Assembly: GCF_037038585.1 (NCBI RefSeq)
Contig: NC_092520.1
Location: forward strand, 1,641,001-1,705,000
Length of the DNA stretch: 64,000 nt
Direction: 5' to 3'
From: Patagioenas fasciata
Lineage: Eukaryota > Chordata > Aves > Columbiformes > Columbidae
Each line of letters starts with the position of its first letter. Within the stretch, counting starts at the first letter, position 1. Below are positions 10,901 to 22,797 of this stretch, one piece after another. Position numbers and translations under genes: made by a program. Under the pieces are notes generated by a model that did not search any database, had not been told where the DNA came from, and saw only the letters and a program-made list of their open reading frames with translations.

Positions 10901-10906
10901 ATTAAA
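10901..10906 (+). terminator. ARAP1: Polyadenylation signal ATTAAA of ARAP1
   Basis: ATTAAA lies 526 nt after the stop. It is followed within 25-60 nt by a GT-rich stretch (GTGGGGGTGTCTGGGTCTGTG, about 10923-10943) suited to cleavage-factor binding. It is the only such hexamer between the stop and the next repeat block. Confidence 0.7.
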
Positions 10907-10925
10907 GGTCTTGGGGACACAGCGT

Positions 10926-11224
10926 GGGGGTGTCTGGGTCTGTGTGTCAGGGGGACAGCGGGAGGTGGGGAACCACATGGGTGGGGGACAACCTTGGGTG
11001 CACCCCCCAGGTGCCACTGAGCTGCTTTTGGGGGCAGAGCGGTGACACCCTTGGTCTCATTATGTGCCCTGGAGTGGCGGCTGGTGCTATCACTGAGGGG
11101 CACAGGGGGGATGTTGGGGGGCAGGAGGGCCGGGTGGGGGGTCGAGATTGTCACCATGGGTCACTGGGATGGGGACGGTCCTGGGGACAGTGGGGACACC
11201 TGTGGGGCTGCGCTGGGTACACCC
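10926..11224. other. Unique GC-rich sequence downstream of ARAP1
   Basis: Ordinary GC-rich sequence with GGGGACA motifs. No gene or clear repeat was seen. Confidence 0.6.
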
Positions 11225-12540
11225 ATGGCCCAATCCACCCCCAAGCCAAACCCACGCTAAGCTCACAGCCAAGCCCAGCCTAAGGCCACAGTCACACCTA
11301 CAGCCAAGCCCAGCCTAAACCCATGGCTAAATCCACTCTAAATCCAGGACCAAGCACACCCTGAACCCAGGGCCAAACCCGCCCTAACCCCGCGGTCAAG
11401 ATCACATTAAACCCACAGCCAAATCCACACCAAATCCACCCTAAACCCACGGCCAAACCCCCTTTAAAGCCATAGTGAAACCCACATTAAACTCAAAACT
11501 AGGCCCACCGTAAACTCATGACCAAACCCACCCTAAACCCGCAACGAAGCCCACCCCAAACCCACGACCAAGCCCACCCTAAACCCAAAACCAAATCCCC
11601 AGCAACACCCACCCTAAACTCGCAGCCAAACCCACTTTAAACCCACAGCAAAACCCACATTAAACCCATGACCAAGCCCACCCTAAACCCACAGCTAAAC
11701 CCGCCCTAAACCCATGGTCAAGCTCACATTAAACTGACAGCCAAATCCACACTAAACCCACCCTAAACCCAGGGCCAAACCCACAGCCAAACCCACATTA
11801 AAGTCACGACCAAGCCCACCCTAAACCCATCATGAAGCTCACGCTACACCCATGAATGAGCCCACGCTAAACCCAGGGCCAAACCCATGGCCAAGTCCGC
11901 CCTAAACCTACAGCCAAATCCATGCTAAATGCACCCTAAACCCACAGTCAAACCCCCTGTAAACCCACAGCCAAGACCCCTCTAAACCCATGGCTAAATC
12001 CACCCTAAATCCATGACCAAGCCCAGCCTAAACCCATGGCCAAACTCATGGCCAAACTCACCCTAAACCTACAGCCAAACTCATGCTAAACCTATGACCA
12101 TGCCCACCCTAAACCCACAGCCAAGTCCACTCTACACCCACAGCCAAGCTCACACTAAACCCACAACTAAGCCCACCCTAAACCCAAGGCCAAGCCCACT
12201 TTACATGGCCAAACACCCTAAATCCACAGCCAAGCTCACCCTACACCCATAGCTAAATCCACACTAAACCCACAGCCAAGCCCACACTAAACCCACGGTC
12301 AAACTCCCCCCTAATCCTGCGTGCAAGCCCACTCTAAACCCACGACCAAACACAGCCTAAACCCACAAGCAAACCCACAGCAACGCCCATCTTAAACCCA
12401 GGATCAAACCCACCCTAAACACACGACCAAGCCCGCATTAAACTCACAACTAAGTCCACTCTAAACCCACAGCCAAGCCACCCTAAAGCCAGGGCCAAAC
12501 CCACCCTAAATCCACAACAAAACTCACATTAAACTCACAA
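11225..12540. repeat. CCCTAAACCC-rich degenerate array
   Basis: About 20-27-bp units built on CACCCTAAACCCACAGCC, AAGCCCA and similar segments. CCCTAA recurs roughly once per unit, so the array resembles telomeric C-strand but is not a pure hexamer tandem. It is intergenic between ARAP1 and PDE2A. Confidence 0.93.
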
Positions 12541-12605
12541 TCCCTCTATCCGTCCATCCCTTCATCCCTCCCTCTGTCCATCCTTCCCTCCATCCCCCAT
12601 CCATC
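12541..12605. repeat. CCATCCCTCC simple repeat
   Basis: Pyrimidine-rich tetranucleotide-like run (CCATCCATCCCT). A second, similar run follows the CR1 copy at about 12,990-13,160. Confidence 0.85.
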
Positions 12606-12990
12606 CATTGAATCATTTGGGTTGGAAAAGCCCCTCAGGATCATCGAGTCCAACTGTTCCCCCACCCCTGTGCCTGCCCCATGTCCTGAGAACCTCCTGT
12701 CCGTCTGTCCAGCCCTCCAGGGATGGTGACTCCAGCACTGCTCTGGGCAGCCTGTTCCAATGCCCCACAGCCCTTTGGGGAAGAAATTGTTCCCACATCC
12801 AACCTCAACCTCCCCTGGTGCAACTTGAGGCCGTTTCCTCTGCTCCTGGCGCTTGTTCCTGGGGAGCAGAGCCCGACCCCCCTGGCTCCAAGCTCCTTTC
12901 AGGCAGTTCAGAGATCAGAAGGTCTCCCCTCAGCTCCTGTTCTCCAGCTGAACCCCCCAGGTCCCTCAGCCGCTCCCATCACACTTGTGC
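12606..12990 (-). mobile_element. CR1 LINE 3' part, reverse orientation
   Basis: Starts with AATCATTTGGGTTGGAAAAG, then CCTCCAGGGATGGTGACTCC and GGGGAAGAAATTGTTCCC. It shares nearly its whole length with the copy at 34,392-34,870, so both are from the same subfamily. Confidence 0.9.
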
Positions 12991-13160
12991 TCCATCCCTC
13001 CCCCATCCATCCTCCCACTCATCCATCCCCTGATCCATCTGCTCATCCACCCATCCCTCCTTCTCTCTGTCCCTCCATCATCCCACCTCCACTCAGCAGC
13101 CACCTGTCCCTCCAGCTACACCCTTGTCCATCTGTCCTTCTCCTCCCCATCCTTCCACCC

Positions 13161-13424
13161 CAGGACACCCCCGCTCACCCTGCCCTGTTCCAGGGGCCAA
13201 ATAATCTCTGCTTGGCCTCCAAAGCAACCGAGCTGCTGGGCAGGGCTGTTCCTGCCGCAGCGTGACAGCGATGACAGTGCCAGGCGCCGACAGACACGTG
13301 GGGTGAGTGTGGAGCCTGCTCGGTGTCTGCAGTGCCTGTCGGTGCACAGCGCCCGCTGCTTGCACCCGCGTTTGGTGTCCGCACACGGACTTGAGGTCGG
13401 GAACGTGGTCTTGGTGCGTGCTGT
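13161..13424. other. Short unique GC-rich stretch before 20-bp array
   Basis: No gene was seen. It grades into the GTGTCTGCA-type array around 13,400. Confidence 0.5.
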
Positions 13425-14420
13425 GTGTGCTCAGTGTCTGCAACGCACGCTCGGTGCACGTAACGTGCGCTCCGTGTCTGCAGCACAAGCTCAGTGCATG
13501 CAACGTGTGCTCCGTGTCCGCAACACAAGCTCAGTGCATGCAACATGCACTCAGCGTCTGCAGTGTGCTCAGTGCCTCCAACGCATGCTCAGTGCCTGCA
13601 ATGCATGCTTGGTGCTTGCAACATGTGCTTGCCATCTGCAGCATGCGCTCAGTGCATGCAATGCATCCTCAGTGCCTGCAGTGTGTGCTCAGTGTCTTCA
13701 GTGCATGCTCAGGGCATGCAACATGCGCTCAGTGCATGCAATGCATCCTCAGGGCCTGCAGTGTGTGCTCAGTGCTTGCAACATGTGCTCACCATCTGAA
13801 ACACGTGCTCAGTGCATGCAATGCATACTCGGTGGGTGCAACACACGCTCAGCATCTGCAATGTGTGCTCAGTGCATGCAATGCATCCTCAGTGTTTGCA
13901 GTGCATGCTTAGTGCACGCCACATGTGCTCCATGTCTGCAGCACATGCTGTGTCTCCAGCATGTGGTCAGTGCATGCAAGACATGTTCCGTGCATGCAAT
14001 ATGTGCTCAGTGCCTGCAACACATGCTGAGCGTCTGCAGCACGTGTCCAGTGTATGCAACGCATGCTCAGTGTATGCAACATGTGCTCAGTGTCTGCAGT
14101 GCATGCCCAGTGCATGCAATGCGTGCTCAGTGGCTGCAACACGTGCTTGGTGTATGCAACACGTACTCAGTGTATGCAACACATGCTTACTGTTTGTAGT
14201 ACATACTCAGTGCATGCAACACATGCTCAGTGCATGCAACACATGCCTACTGTTTGCAGTGCATGCTCAGTGCATGCAACACACTCCTGATGTCTGCAGC
14301 GCACGCTCAGCGCATGCAACATGTGCTCAGCACCTGCAATGTGTGCTTAGAGCCTGCAACATGTGCTCAACGCACCCAGCCTGCGCTCAGTGTCTGCAAC
14401 CTGTGCTCTGCATCTGCATT
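13425..14420. repeat. 20-bp minisatellite, ACATGCTCAGTGTCTGCAGC type
   Basis: About 50 units in clear 20-nt register, alternating between CTCAGTGCATGCAACA and CTCAGTGTCTGCAG versions. It is dense in GCATGC and TGCATGCA palindromes. Confidence 0.95.
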
Positions 14421-14520
14421 TTTGCTCACGCCCCCACGTCTGCAGCGGCTGCTCCGTGTTGCACGTGCTCGTTTGCAACACGCCCGGGGTCCGCACGTCC
14501 TCGTGCACCCGTTTGCACAC

Positions 14521-14657
14521 CCTCCTTGTTCCTTGGGGACATCTGGGGACATCGGACACTGAGCAGGCAGCACCCAGTGGTTTATGCACCCTGCATGCCT
14601 GAGTGCTGCTCCGTGCCTCAGTTTCCCCCTCCACAAAGGGCTGAGCTCCCGCATTCC
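14521..14657 (+). repeat. Inverted duplication, arm A
   Basis: Begins CCTCCTTGTTCCTTGGGGAC, continues with GGCAGCACCCAGTGGTT, and ends AAAGGGCTGAGCTCCC. Arm B at 15,017-15,150 is its reverse complement, apart from two indels of about 20 nt and scattered changes. Confidence 0.9.
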
Positions 14658-15016
14658 CTTGATTATTTGGCGAAAGGACCCGGAGCTGATGTCCCATCTG
14701 AGGGGGCAGCGGTGACACTGGGAACCCCCTGTCCTCGCATCCCCAAGCTCAGGGACCACACAAAGGGGCTCAGGGCGCCCCGCAGCTCCACCGAGCCGCT
14801 CCGCTCTCAGCCCCGGCAGCCCGGCTGAGCACCCGTGTCTGCAGAAGGGGCTGGATGGGGCCGCCCTGCATCTCCCGCTATACATAGAGCCGCGGGGGCG
14901 AGCGCGCGTGACACCGCGTGATTGATGGCGGAGTCATTCGCAAACACCTCGATCGTTCCCCGCAGCGCTGGGTGATTTCGAGCCCCTTCGGCCTGAACCC
15001 AGCGGCTCTTCGAGGG

Positions 15017-15150
15017 TATGGGAGCTCAGCCCTTTGCGGGGGGAAACTGAGGCACGGAGCGCTATGAACCACTGGGTGCTGCCCGCTCTGGGTGCAGCCG
15101 GGTTGGGCTCAGTGTCCCGCGTCCCCAAATGTCCCCAAGGAACAAGGAGG
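15017..15150 (-). repeat. Inverted duplication, arm B
   Basis: Reverse complement of arm A: GGGAGCTCAGCCCTTTG, GGGGAAACTGAGGCAC, then GTCCCCAAGGAACAAGGAGG. The arms flank about 360 nt. Confidence 0.9.
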
Positions 15151-15565
15151 GCGCTTTGCACCCCCAAACCGGAGCTACTGCCTTTTTTTGGGGGGGGTCA
15201 CCCCATATTATCACCCCGCACCCTGGGTGCCCTGCAGGGGACCTGGGTGATGCCCCACGCGATGTCACAGCTGTCCCCTGGGTTGTCCCCCATGTGCAAC
15301 CCCACCACCCGCTGAGCTGCTTCCTCCCCCCCCCCCAATAATAAACTCAGCAAATTATCAGCTCCCACATTCCCCAGACTTTACCGGCTTTAAACCCTCA
15401 TTATTTCATCAGCCGCCCCATCAAACTGTCACCGGCTGCTTTTCAGCCTTTTTTCCCCCCTTTTCTCTCCCTCCCTCCCCTCTTTTCTCCACCCCTGATT
15501 TTGTATTTTTTGGAGCTGGGGGGGCTGTGTCCCCCGCTCGGGTTAGAGGTTCAAACCCCCCCTCC

Positions 15566-15600
15566 GGCCTCAGTTTACCCATCTGTAAAATGGGCTCAAA
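15566..15600 (-). mobile_element. MIR/CORE-SINE-like remnant
   Basis: CCTCAGTTTACCCATCTG followed by TAAAATGGGC resembles the reverse complement of the conserved 3' region of the MIR SINE (recall only). Very short and old. Confidence 0.45.
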
Positions 15601-16334
15601 CTGGGACTCGCATCTCCGCTCCTTCCCAGCTCATCCAGAGGGCTGGGAAGGGGGTTCTGATGGTGGGGAAGGGGGACAAGATTTGGGAGGGGTTTGATGG
15701 TACCAATTGATGGGGCAGCGAGGGGGGGGCTCATTTTTGAAGCCTTTTCTCTCCCCCCCACGCTCCCCTCCTCCCGCCCCAGCAGCCGCCCACGGCTTAG
15801 CAGGGAAAATAAAGAGGATTTAAATAACCTCGATAAATGTTGGGGTGAGGGAAGGGGGTGCGGAGGCGGGTTGTGCCTGGGGGGGGTCCCATGGGATGGG
15901 GGGGGTCACCTCTCCTGGGGGGACTCGGTGACAGTGATGGGCGTCTTGGGGTTTTTGGGGACGGGGAGGGTGAGGAGGAGCCGGGTTTGTCCTCCATGGA
16001 GCCACCATCAGTTCGCTTTGATTCCCTTATAACCAAGGTTTCCATCTCTGCGGTGGCATCGCCGCCCACCCCGCGGTGTCACACTGTGTCACTGGGGTTG
16101 GGGACGGAGCTGAGGGAGGCAGGATGGGACCCCCAGGGACACGGGGGACACGTGGGACAGGCAGAAATTGGATATTAATGTATAGAAAATAGAGGATTGC
16201 TGAGTCCTGCAGCCCAAGCTGGTTTGCAGGCACTGCAGCAGGTGTGGGTCACCGGCACTGCAATGTCCCCTTGTGCCACCCCCTGGGACAGTCCCCAGAG
16301 GGACAGAGCGGGGGGACGTGGGGCTGTGCCCGAT

Positions 16335-16573
16335 TAACACACCGACACGTGTGTGCACGAGCACACGGGGCTGCTTGCACCAACACGGCGTGCATGGATG
16401 TGCACACGATCCCGCGCACACGTGTGTGCACGAGCACGCGTTGCTGCGGGGCTGCTCGTACCGACACAGTGTGCACCGATCTGCACACACACACACACAC
16501 AATCCCATGCACACGTGTGTGCACAAGCACACGTTGCTGCAGGGCTGCTTGTACCAACACAGTGCGCACCTAT

Positions 16574-16611
<38 letters not shown>

Positions 16612-19600
16612 GCATGCACGTGTGTGTGCACAAGCACACGTTGCTGCAGGGCTGCTCGTACCGACACAGTGTGCACCGATCTGCACACACACACACACTC
16701 GCATGCACATGTGTGTGCACAAGCACGCGTTGCTGCAGGGCTGCTCGTACCAAGAGTGTGCACTGATCTGCACACACACACACACACACACACACACTCG
16801 CATGCACATGTGTGTGCACAAGCACACGTTGCTGCAGGGCTGCTCGTACCAAGAGTGTGCACTGATCTGCACACACACACACACACACACAATCCCATGC
16901 ACACGTGTGTGCACAAGCACACGTTGCTGCAGGGCTGCTCGTACCGACACAGTGTGCACCGATCTGCGCACACGCACACACACATACACAATCCCGTGCA
17001 CACGTGTGTGCACAAGCACATGTTGCTGCAGGGCTGCTCGTACCGACACAGTGCGCACCGATCTGCAAACACACACACACAGAGTTGCGTGCACACGTGT
17101 GTGCACAAGCACACGTTGCTGCAGGGCTGCTCGTACCAGGAGCATGCACTGATCTGCACACACACACACAATCCCATGCACACATGTGTGCACAAGCACA
17201 TGTTGCTGCAGAGCTGCTTGTACCGACACAGTGCACGCCGATCTGCACACACACACACACAATCCCATGCACACGTGTGTGCACAAGCACACGTTGCTGC
17301 AGGGCTGCTCGTACCGGCACAGTGCGCACTGATCTGCACACACATACACAATCACATGCACACGTGTGTGCACAAGCACACGTTGCTGCAGGGCTGCTCG
17401 TACCGACACAGTGCATACTGATCTGCACACACACACACAATCGCATGCACATGTGTGTGCACAAGCACACGTTACTGCAGAGCTCCTTGTACTGGCACAG
17501 TGCGCACCGATCTGCACACACACACACACACACAATCACATGCACGTGTGTGTGCACAAGCACACGTTACTGCAGGGCTGCTCGTACTGACACAGTGTGC
17601 ACTGATCTGCACACACACACAGTCGCGTGCACACGTGTGCGCCCCAGCACCTGCTGCTGCACCGATGCTCACACCAACATGGCATGCGTGGATATGCACG
17701 TGTGTGTGCACAAGCACGTGCTGCTGCAGGGCTGTGTGCACTGATCTGCACACACACACACATATGCAATCCCATGCACACATGTGTGCACAAGTACACA
17801 CTGCTGCAGGGATGCTCACACTCCACGGTGTGCACTGATCCGCATGCATGCACACAATTCCATGCACATGTGTGTGCACAAGTACATGCTGCTGGGCTGC
17901 TGGCACTGACCTGTGCACACACACACACGTGTGCACAAGCACATGCTGCTTCAGGGATACTTGCACCGACACAGCATGCACAGATTTGCACATGCACACA
18001 CACACTGCTGCAGGGCTGCTTGCACCAATGCAGAGTGCACTGATCTGCACACGTGCACACAACCCCATACACACGTGTGCACAGGCACACGCTGCTGCAG
18101 GGCTACTTGCACTGACACAGTGTGCACTGATACACACACATGCACACAATCCCATGCACATGTATGTACACGAGCACACGCTGCAGGGCTGCTTGCACTG
18201 ACACACCGTGCACTGATCTGCACACATACACACAATCCCATGCACACGTGTGCACAAGCACATGCTGCTGCAGGGCTGCTTGCACTGACACAGCGTGCAC
18301 TGATCTGCACACACGCACACATGGAGTGCACAAGCAGATGCTGCTGAGGGGCTGCTCGCACTGGCATGGTGTGCACCAATCTACACACACGTGTGCACAT
18401 GCACATGCTGGCACAGGGATGCTTGCACTGACACAGCGTGCACGGATTTGCACATGCACACATGCAGAGCGTGTGCACACACACACACACACTGCTGCAG
18501 GGCTGCTTGCACCAATGCAGAGTGCAACACAGCATGTATGGATCTGCACACACACACACACGTGTGCATGAGCACACGCTGCTGCAGGGATGCTCTCACC
18601 AACACAATGTGCATGGATCTGCATACACAAACGTGTGCATGAGCACATGGAGCTGCTCGCACCAACACGATGTGCATGGATCTGCACACACACACACATG
18701 TGAGCATGAGCACACGCTGCTGCAGGGATGCTTGCACCAACACAATGTGCAGGCATCTGCACACACACACGTGTGCATGAGCACACGCTGCTGCAGGGCT
18801 GCTTGCACCAACACAGTGTGCATGGATCTGCACACACTCACGTGTGCATGAGCACACGCTGCTGCAGGGATGCTCGCACCAACACAGCGTGTATGGATCT
18901 GCACACACACACACACACGTGTGCATGAGCAACGATCTGCTTGCACCGACACAATGTGCATGGATCTGCATACACAAACGTGTGCATGAGCACATGGAGC
19001 TGCTTGCACCAACACGATGTGCATGGATCTGCACACACACATATGTGAGCATGAGCACACGCTGCTGCAGGGATGCTTGCACCAACACAATGTGCAGGGA
19101 TCTGCACACACACATGTGAGCATGAGCACACGCTGCTGCAGGGATGCTTGCACCAACACAATGTGCAGGGATCTGCACACACACATGTGAGCATGAGCAC
19201 ACGCTGCTGCAGGGATGCTTGCACCAACACAATGTGCAGGGATCTGCAAACACACACATGTGTGCATGAGCACACGCTGCTGCAGAGCTGCTCGCACCAA
19301 CACAGTGTGCATGGATCTGCACACACACACACACACACATGTGTGTGTGAGCAACAATCTGCTTGCACCAACACAATGTGCATGGATCTGCAAACACACA
19401 CATGTGCATGAGCACACGCTGCTGCAGGACTCCTCGCACCAACACAATGTGCGTGGATTTGCACACACTCACGTGTGCATGAGCACATGCTGCTGCAGGG
19501 CTGCTCGCACCAACATGGTGTTCAGGGTTCTGCACACACACACATGTGTGTGCATGAGCAACGATCTGCTTGCACCAACACAATGTGCATGGATTTGCAC

Positions 19601-19800
19601 ACACTCGTGTGCATGAGCACACGCTGCTGCGGAGCTGCTTGCACCAACACAATGTGCATGGATCTGCACACACACACGTGTGCATGAGCACACGCTGCTG
19701 CAGGGATGCTTGCACCAACACAATGTGCAGGGATCTGCACACACACATGCAGACACGTGTGTTCATGAGCGGCACACGTGCCCGTGCATCCAGACACGTG
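16335..19800. repeat. 3.4-kb CA-rich minisatellite with CACGTG and CTGCAG cores
   Basis: Units vary from about 66 to 108 bp because each contains a (CA)n run. The shared core is GTGTGCACAAGCACACG, then TTGCTGCAGGGCTGCT, a TGCACC[A/G]A segment and GATCTGCACACACAC. The first part (to about 17,640) uses longer units with TCGTACCGACACAG. The second part uses shorter units with CACCAACACAATGTGCA. Confidence 0.96.
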
Positions 19801-19824
19801 CGCACACTCAGATGCACACGCATT

Positions 19825-20335
19825 TATCCAGAAGCGTGGTGAGTCTCCGGCACCCACAGCCCCCAGACCTAAAGCAAATATCATAGTTAAAGAAGGAAAA
19901 ATAATACTATGAAAAAGAGAGAAGCTGAGAATCCGGGGAGAGCGGCTGCACAGACGTATCAGAAAAAGAGACAGCTTTTTGAGGAGAATCACTTCAAATT
20001 GGCTATTTATCGGCGCAGCATCCCGCCGGGAGGTTGCCATGGCTACCTGCGAGCCCTGGCTGCTGGCCCGGCAGCGGCCCAGCCCCGTGTGCCACCACGC
20101 CTGTCCCCACTGGCCCACGGGTGGCAAACCGGCGTCCCACATCAGCTGCTGCCACTGAGCTCAGCGCCAGCATGGGGTGACAACCAGACCCCCGGGGTGA
20201 CACCTGCCTGGGGAGATGCTGTCACCAGACGTGGGGACAGAGGCTGGTGTCCCCATGTCACCGTTTGCTGGGTGATGTGAGCCCCGGCTCGGTGCACCTG
20301 GGTGCAGGGATGGAGCTGGGGACACACGTCCAGCC
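19825..20335. other. AT-richer unique island, candidate regulatory element
   Basis: A sharp change from CA repeats to complex sequence with AAAGCAAATATCATAG and TCAGAAAAAGAGACAG. It includes a near-palindromic X-box at 20,032-20,047. No coding match was seen. Confidence 0.5.
20032..20047. promoter_or_regulatory. RFX X-box-like palindrome
   Basis: GGTTGCCATGGCTACC matches the 14-nt RFX consensus GTTGCCATGGCAAC at 13 positions. It lies in the unique island after the CA array. Confidence 0.5.
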
Positions 20336-20339
20336 CAAA

Positions 20340-20775
20340 GGACACGTGTCACCTCCCTGTCCCTGCTCCCAGCCCTGTGGTCACCATGGCCGTGTCACCT
20401 CCCTGTCCCCGCTCCCAGCCCTGTGATCACCATGGCCGTGTCACCTCCCTGTCCCCGCTCCCAGCCCTGTGGTCACCATGGCCGTGTCACCTCCTTGTCC
20501 CTGCTCCCAGCCCTGTGGTCACCATGGTCGTATCACCTTCCTGTCCCTGCTCCCAGCCCTGTGGTCACCCCGGTTGTGTCACATCCCCAACCCTGTGGTC
20601 ACCATGGCCGTGTCACCTCCCTGTCTCTGCTTCCAGCCCTGTGGTCACCATGGCCATGTGACCTCCCTGTCCTTGCTCCCACCCCTATGGTCACCACAGC
20701 CATGTCACCTCCCTGTCCCTGCTTCCACCCCTGTGGTCACCATGGCCATGTCACCTCCCTGTCCCTGTAGTCACC
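20340..20775. repeat. 46-bp minisatellite
   Basis: About nine units with core CCTGTGGTCACCATGGCC followed by GTGTCACCTCCCTGTCCC. The third quarter contains a shortened unit. Confidence 0.94.
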
Positions 20776-21680
20776 ATGGTCAGGAGCTCCACGCCACCCC
20801 AATGGCTTCCCCAGGGACGTCACTGCTGTCACCCGCTGGGAAGGACCAACCAAGTTTCCCCTAGGAGGGATGCTCCACAGTCCCAGGTTGTCACCAAGTG
20901 CCCCCACCGTCCCTGGGGACCTCAACCCAGCTTTTCCCCACCCTGAGACACCCCACAGCAGGGTTGTCACCCAGGGGACACGTTGTCACCTCCTGGGGTT
21001 TCCTGAGCTCCCTCCTCCCCACTCATGGGCAGGTGAATCATGAAGGGGACCCTTGGGAAGTGGCTTTGTGCCATCCCTTGGGGACACTCCTGGTAGCTTC
21101 GGGGGGATGATGTGTGGGAGTAAGAGTGTCCCCAAGTTCAGGGCTTCATGGCTGGGGACGCTGCTGGAGGGACATGCAGAGGAGACACACAAATGTCCCA
21201 AACCCCAGGCTGTGGGCTTGATATCCCTTCCATGTCCCCTGTCCCAAGGGACCCGCTGCCAGCACAGGGTGTCCCCGCTGCAGAGGGTGACCCGGCTGGG
21301 GACACCAGGTAAACCCGTCTGCATTGATGCCACCGACCCCGCACTCCCCGGGGGCGTGTTCCACAACCAGATGATTATTCGTGGGGCTCGTGTGGCAGCG
21401 TCACCTCGTTGTCACCCGGCACGAGCCCTGGCAGGGACTCTGTGCCATCCGTCCCTGCGATGTGTCCCTCGCAGGTCCCTTTTGTGGGGACAAACCCGGG
21501 TGTGAAGGAGGTGGCCGGTGACGCTGCTCGTTTCCTGGCCAAGGGGTGGATTGGATTGATTTGGGCTTTTTTCCCTACCTGATTTTTCCCCGGCAACCGC
21601 CCGGTGTGATTTGTTCGCTCATGGTTTTCGTGGTACGTGGATGGGGCTGTGGCGGGGGAGATGCCAACGGGTGCGTCCTG
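20776..21680. other. Unique GC-rich intergenic stretch
   Basis: No gene or strong repeat was seen. There are scattered GGGGACA motifs. The end (21,520-21,640) is AT-richer, with TTGATTTGGGCTTTTTTCC. Confidence 0.5.
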
Positions 21681-22790
21681 CACCCTGGGGACACACCGAG
21701 GGGACACTGAGGGCGTGGGGGCACTGTGGGTGCACTGAGGGACATGCCAAGGGGATACTGAGGGTGCAGGGACACTGTGGGTGCAGGGACACTGAGGGTG
21801 TAACCAGGGTGCACGTGGGGACACACGGAGGGGACACTGAGGGTGCGGGGACACTGAGGGTGTAACCAGGGACATGTGGAGGGGACACTGAGGGTGTAGG
21901 GACACCATGAGTGCACCCAAGGGACATGTCTAGGGGACACTGAAGGTGCAGGGACACTGTGGGTGCACCCAAGGGACATGCCCAGGGGACACTGAGGGTA
22001 CGGGGACACTGTGGGTGCACCCAAGGGACATGCCAAGGGGACACTGAGGGTACGGGGACACTGCGGATGCACCAAGGGACATGCAAAGGGGACACCGAGG
22101 GTGCGGGGACACAGTCGGCGCAGAGACACTGAGGGTACAACCAGTGTGCACCCAAGGGACATGTCTAGGGGACACTGACAGTGTGGGGACACTGCGGGTG
22201 CACTGAAGGACATGCCAAGGGGACACTGAGGGTGCAGGGACACTGTGGGTGCAACCAGGGACATGTCAAGGGGACACTGTGGGAACAGGGACACTGGGGG
22301 TGCATCAAGCGACATGCCAAGGGGACACTGAGGGTGCACCCGAGGATGTGCTGAGGGGACTCTGAGGGCACAGGAACACTGAGGGTGCACTCAGGGTGTG
22401 CTGAGGGACATGCCAAGGGGACATTGAGGGTGCAGGGACACTGCGAGTGCACCCAGGGACATGCCAAGGGGACCCTGTGGGGGACACACAGGATGCACCC
22501 AAGGGACATGCCAAGAGGACACTGAAGGTTCAGGGACACCAAGGGTGCACCCAGGGACATGCCAAGGGGACACTGAGGGTACGGGGACACTGCGGGTGCA
22601 CCAAGGGACATGTCAAGAGGACACTGAGGGTGCAGGGACACTGTGAGTGCAGGGACACTGAAGGTGCACCCAGAGTGTGCTGAGGGGCATGCCAAGGGGA
22701 CATTGAGGGTGTGGGGACACTGTGAGCACACCCAGGGACGTGTCAAGGGGACACTGAGGGTGTGGGGACACTGAAAGTGCTGGGACACCC
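21681..22790. repeat. About 53-bp minisatellite
   Basis: Units combine GGGACACTGAGGGTGCA, GGGACACTGTGGGTGCACC and AAGGGACATGCCAAGGGG. Unit length varies by gain or loss of whole sub-blocks. Confidence 0.95.
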
Positions 22791-22797
22791 CATCTCA

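Larger units (their letters stand above)
10376..10925 (+). other. ARAP1: ARAP1 3'UTR and possible 3'UTR intron
   Basis: This runs from the stop codon to just past the ATTAAA signal. It may contain a 115-nt intron at 10396-10510 with good GTGAGT and CTACAG borders. It also holds a five-unit 20-bp repeat. No other gene was seen here. Confidence 0.7.
14421..16330. other. Unique intergenic block with inverted repeat pair
   Basis: Low-repeat GC-rich sequence. It contains an inverted duplication (14,521-14,657 and 15,017-15,150), a CpG-rich patch with a Hox-Pbx-like site (about 14,878-14,960), a MIR-like fragment at 15,566-15,600 and AT-richer stretches around 15,340-15,420. I see no convincing exon. 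Confidence 0.6.
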
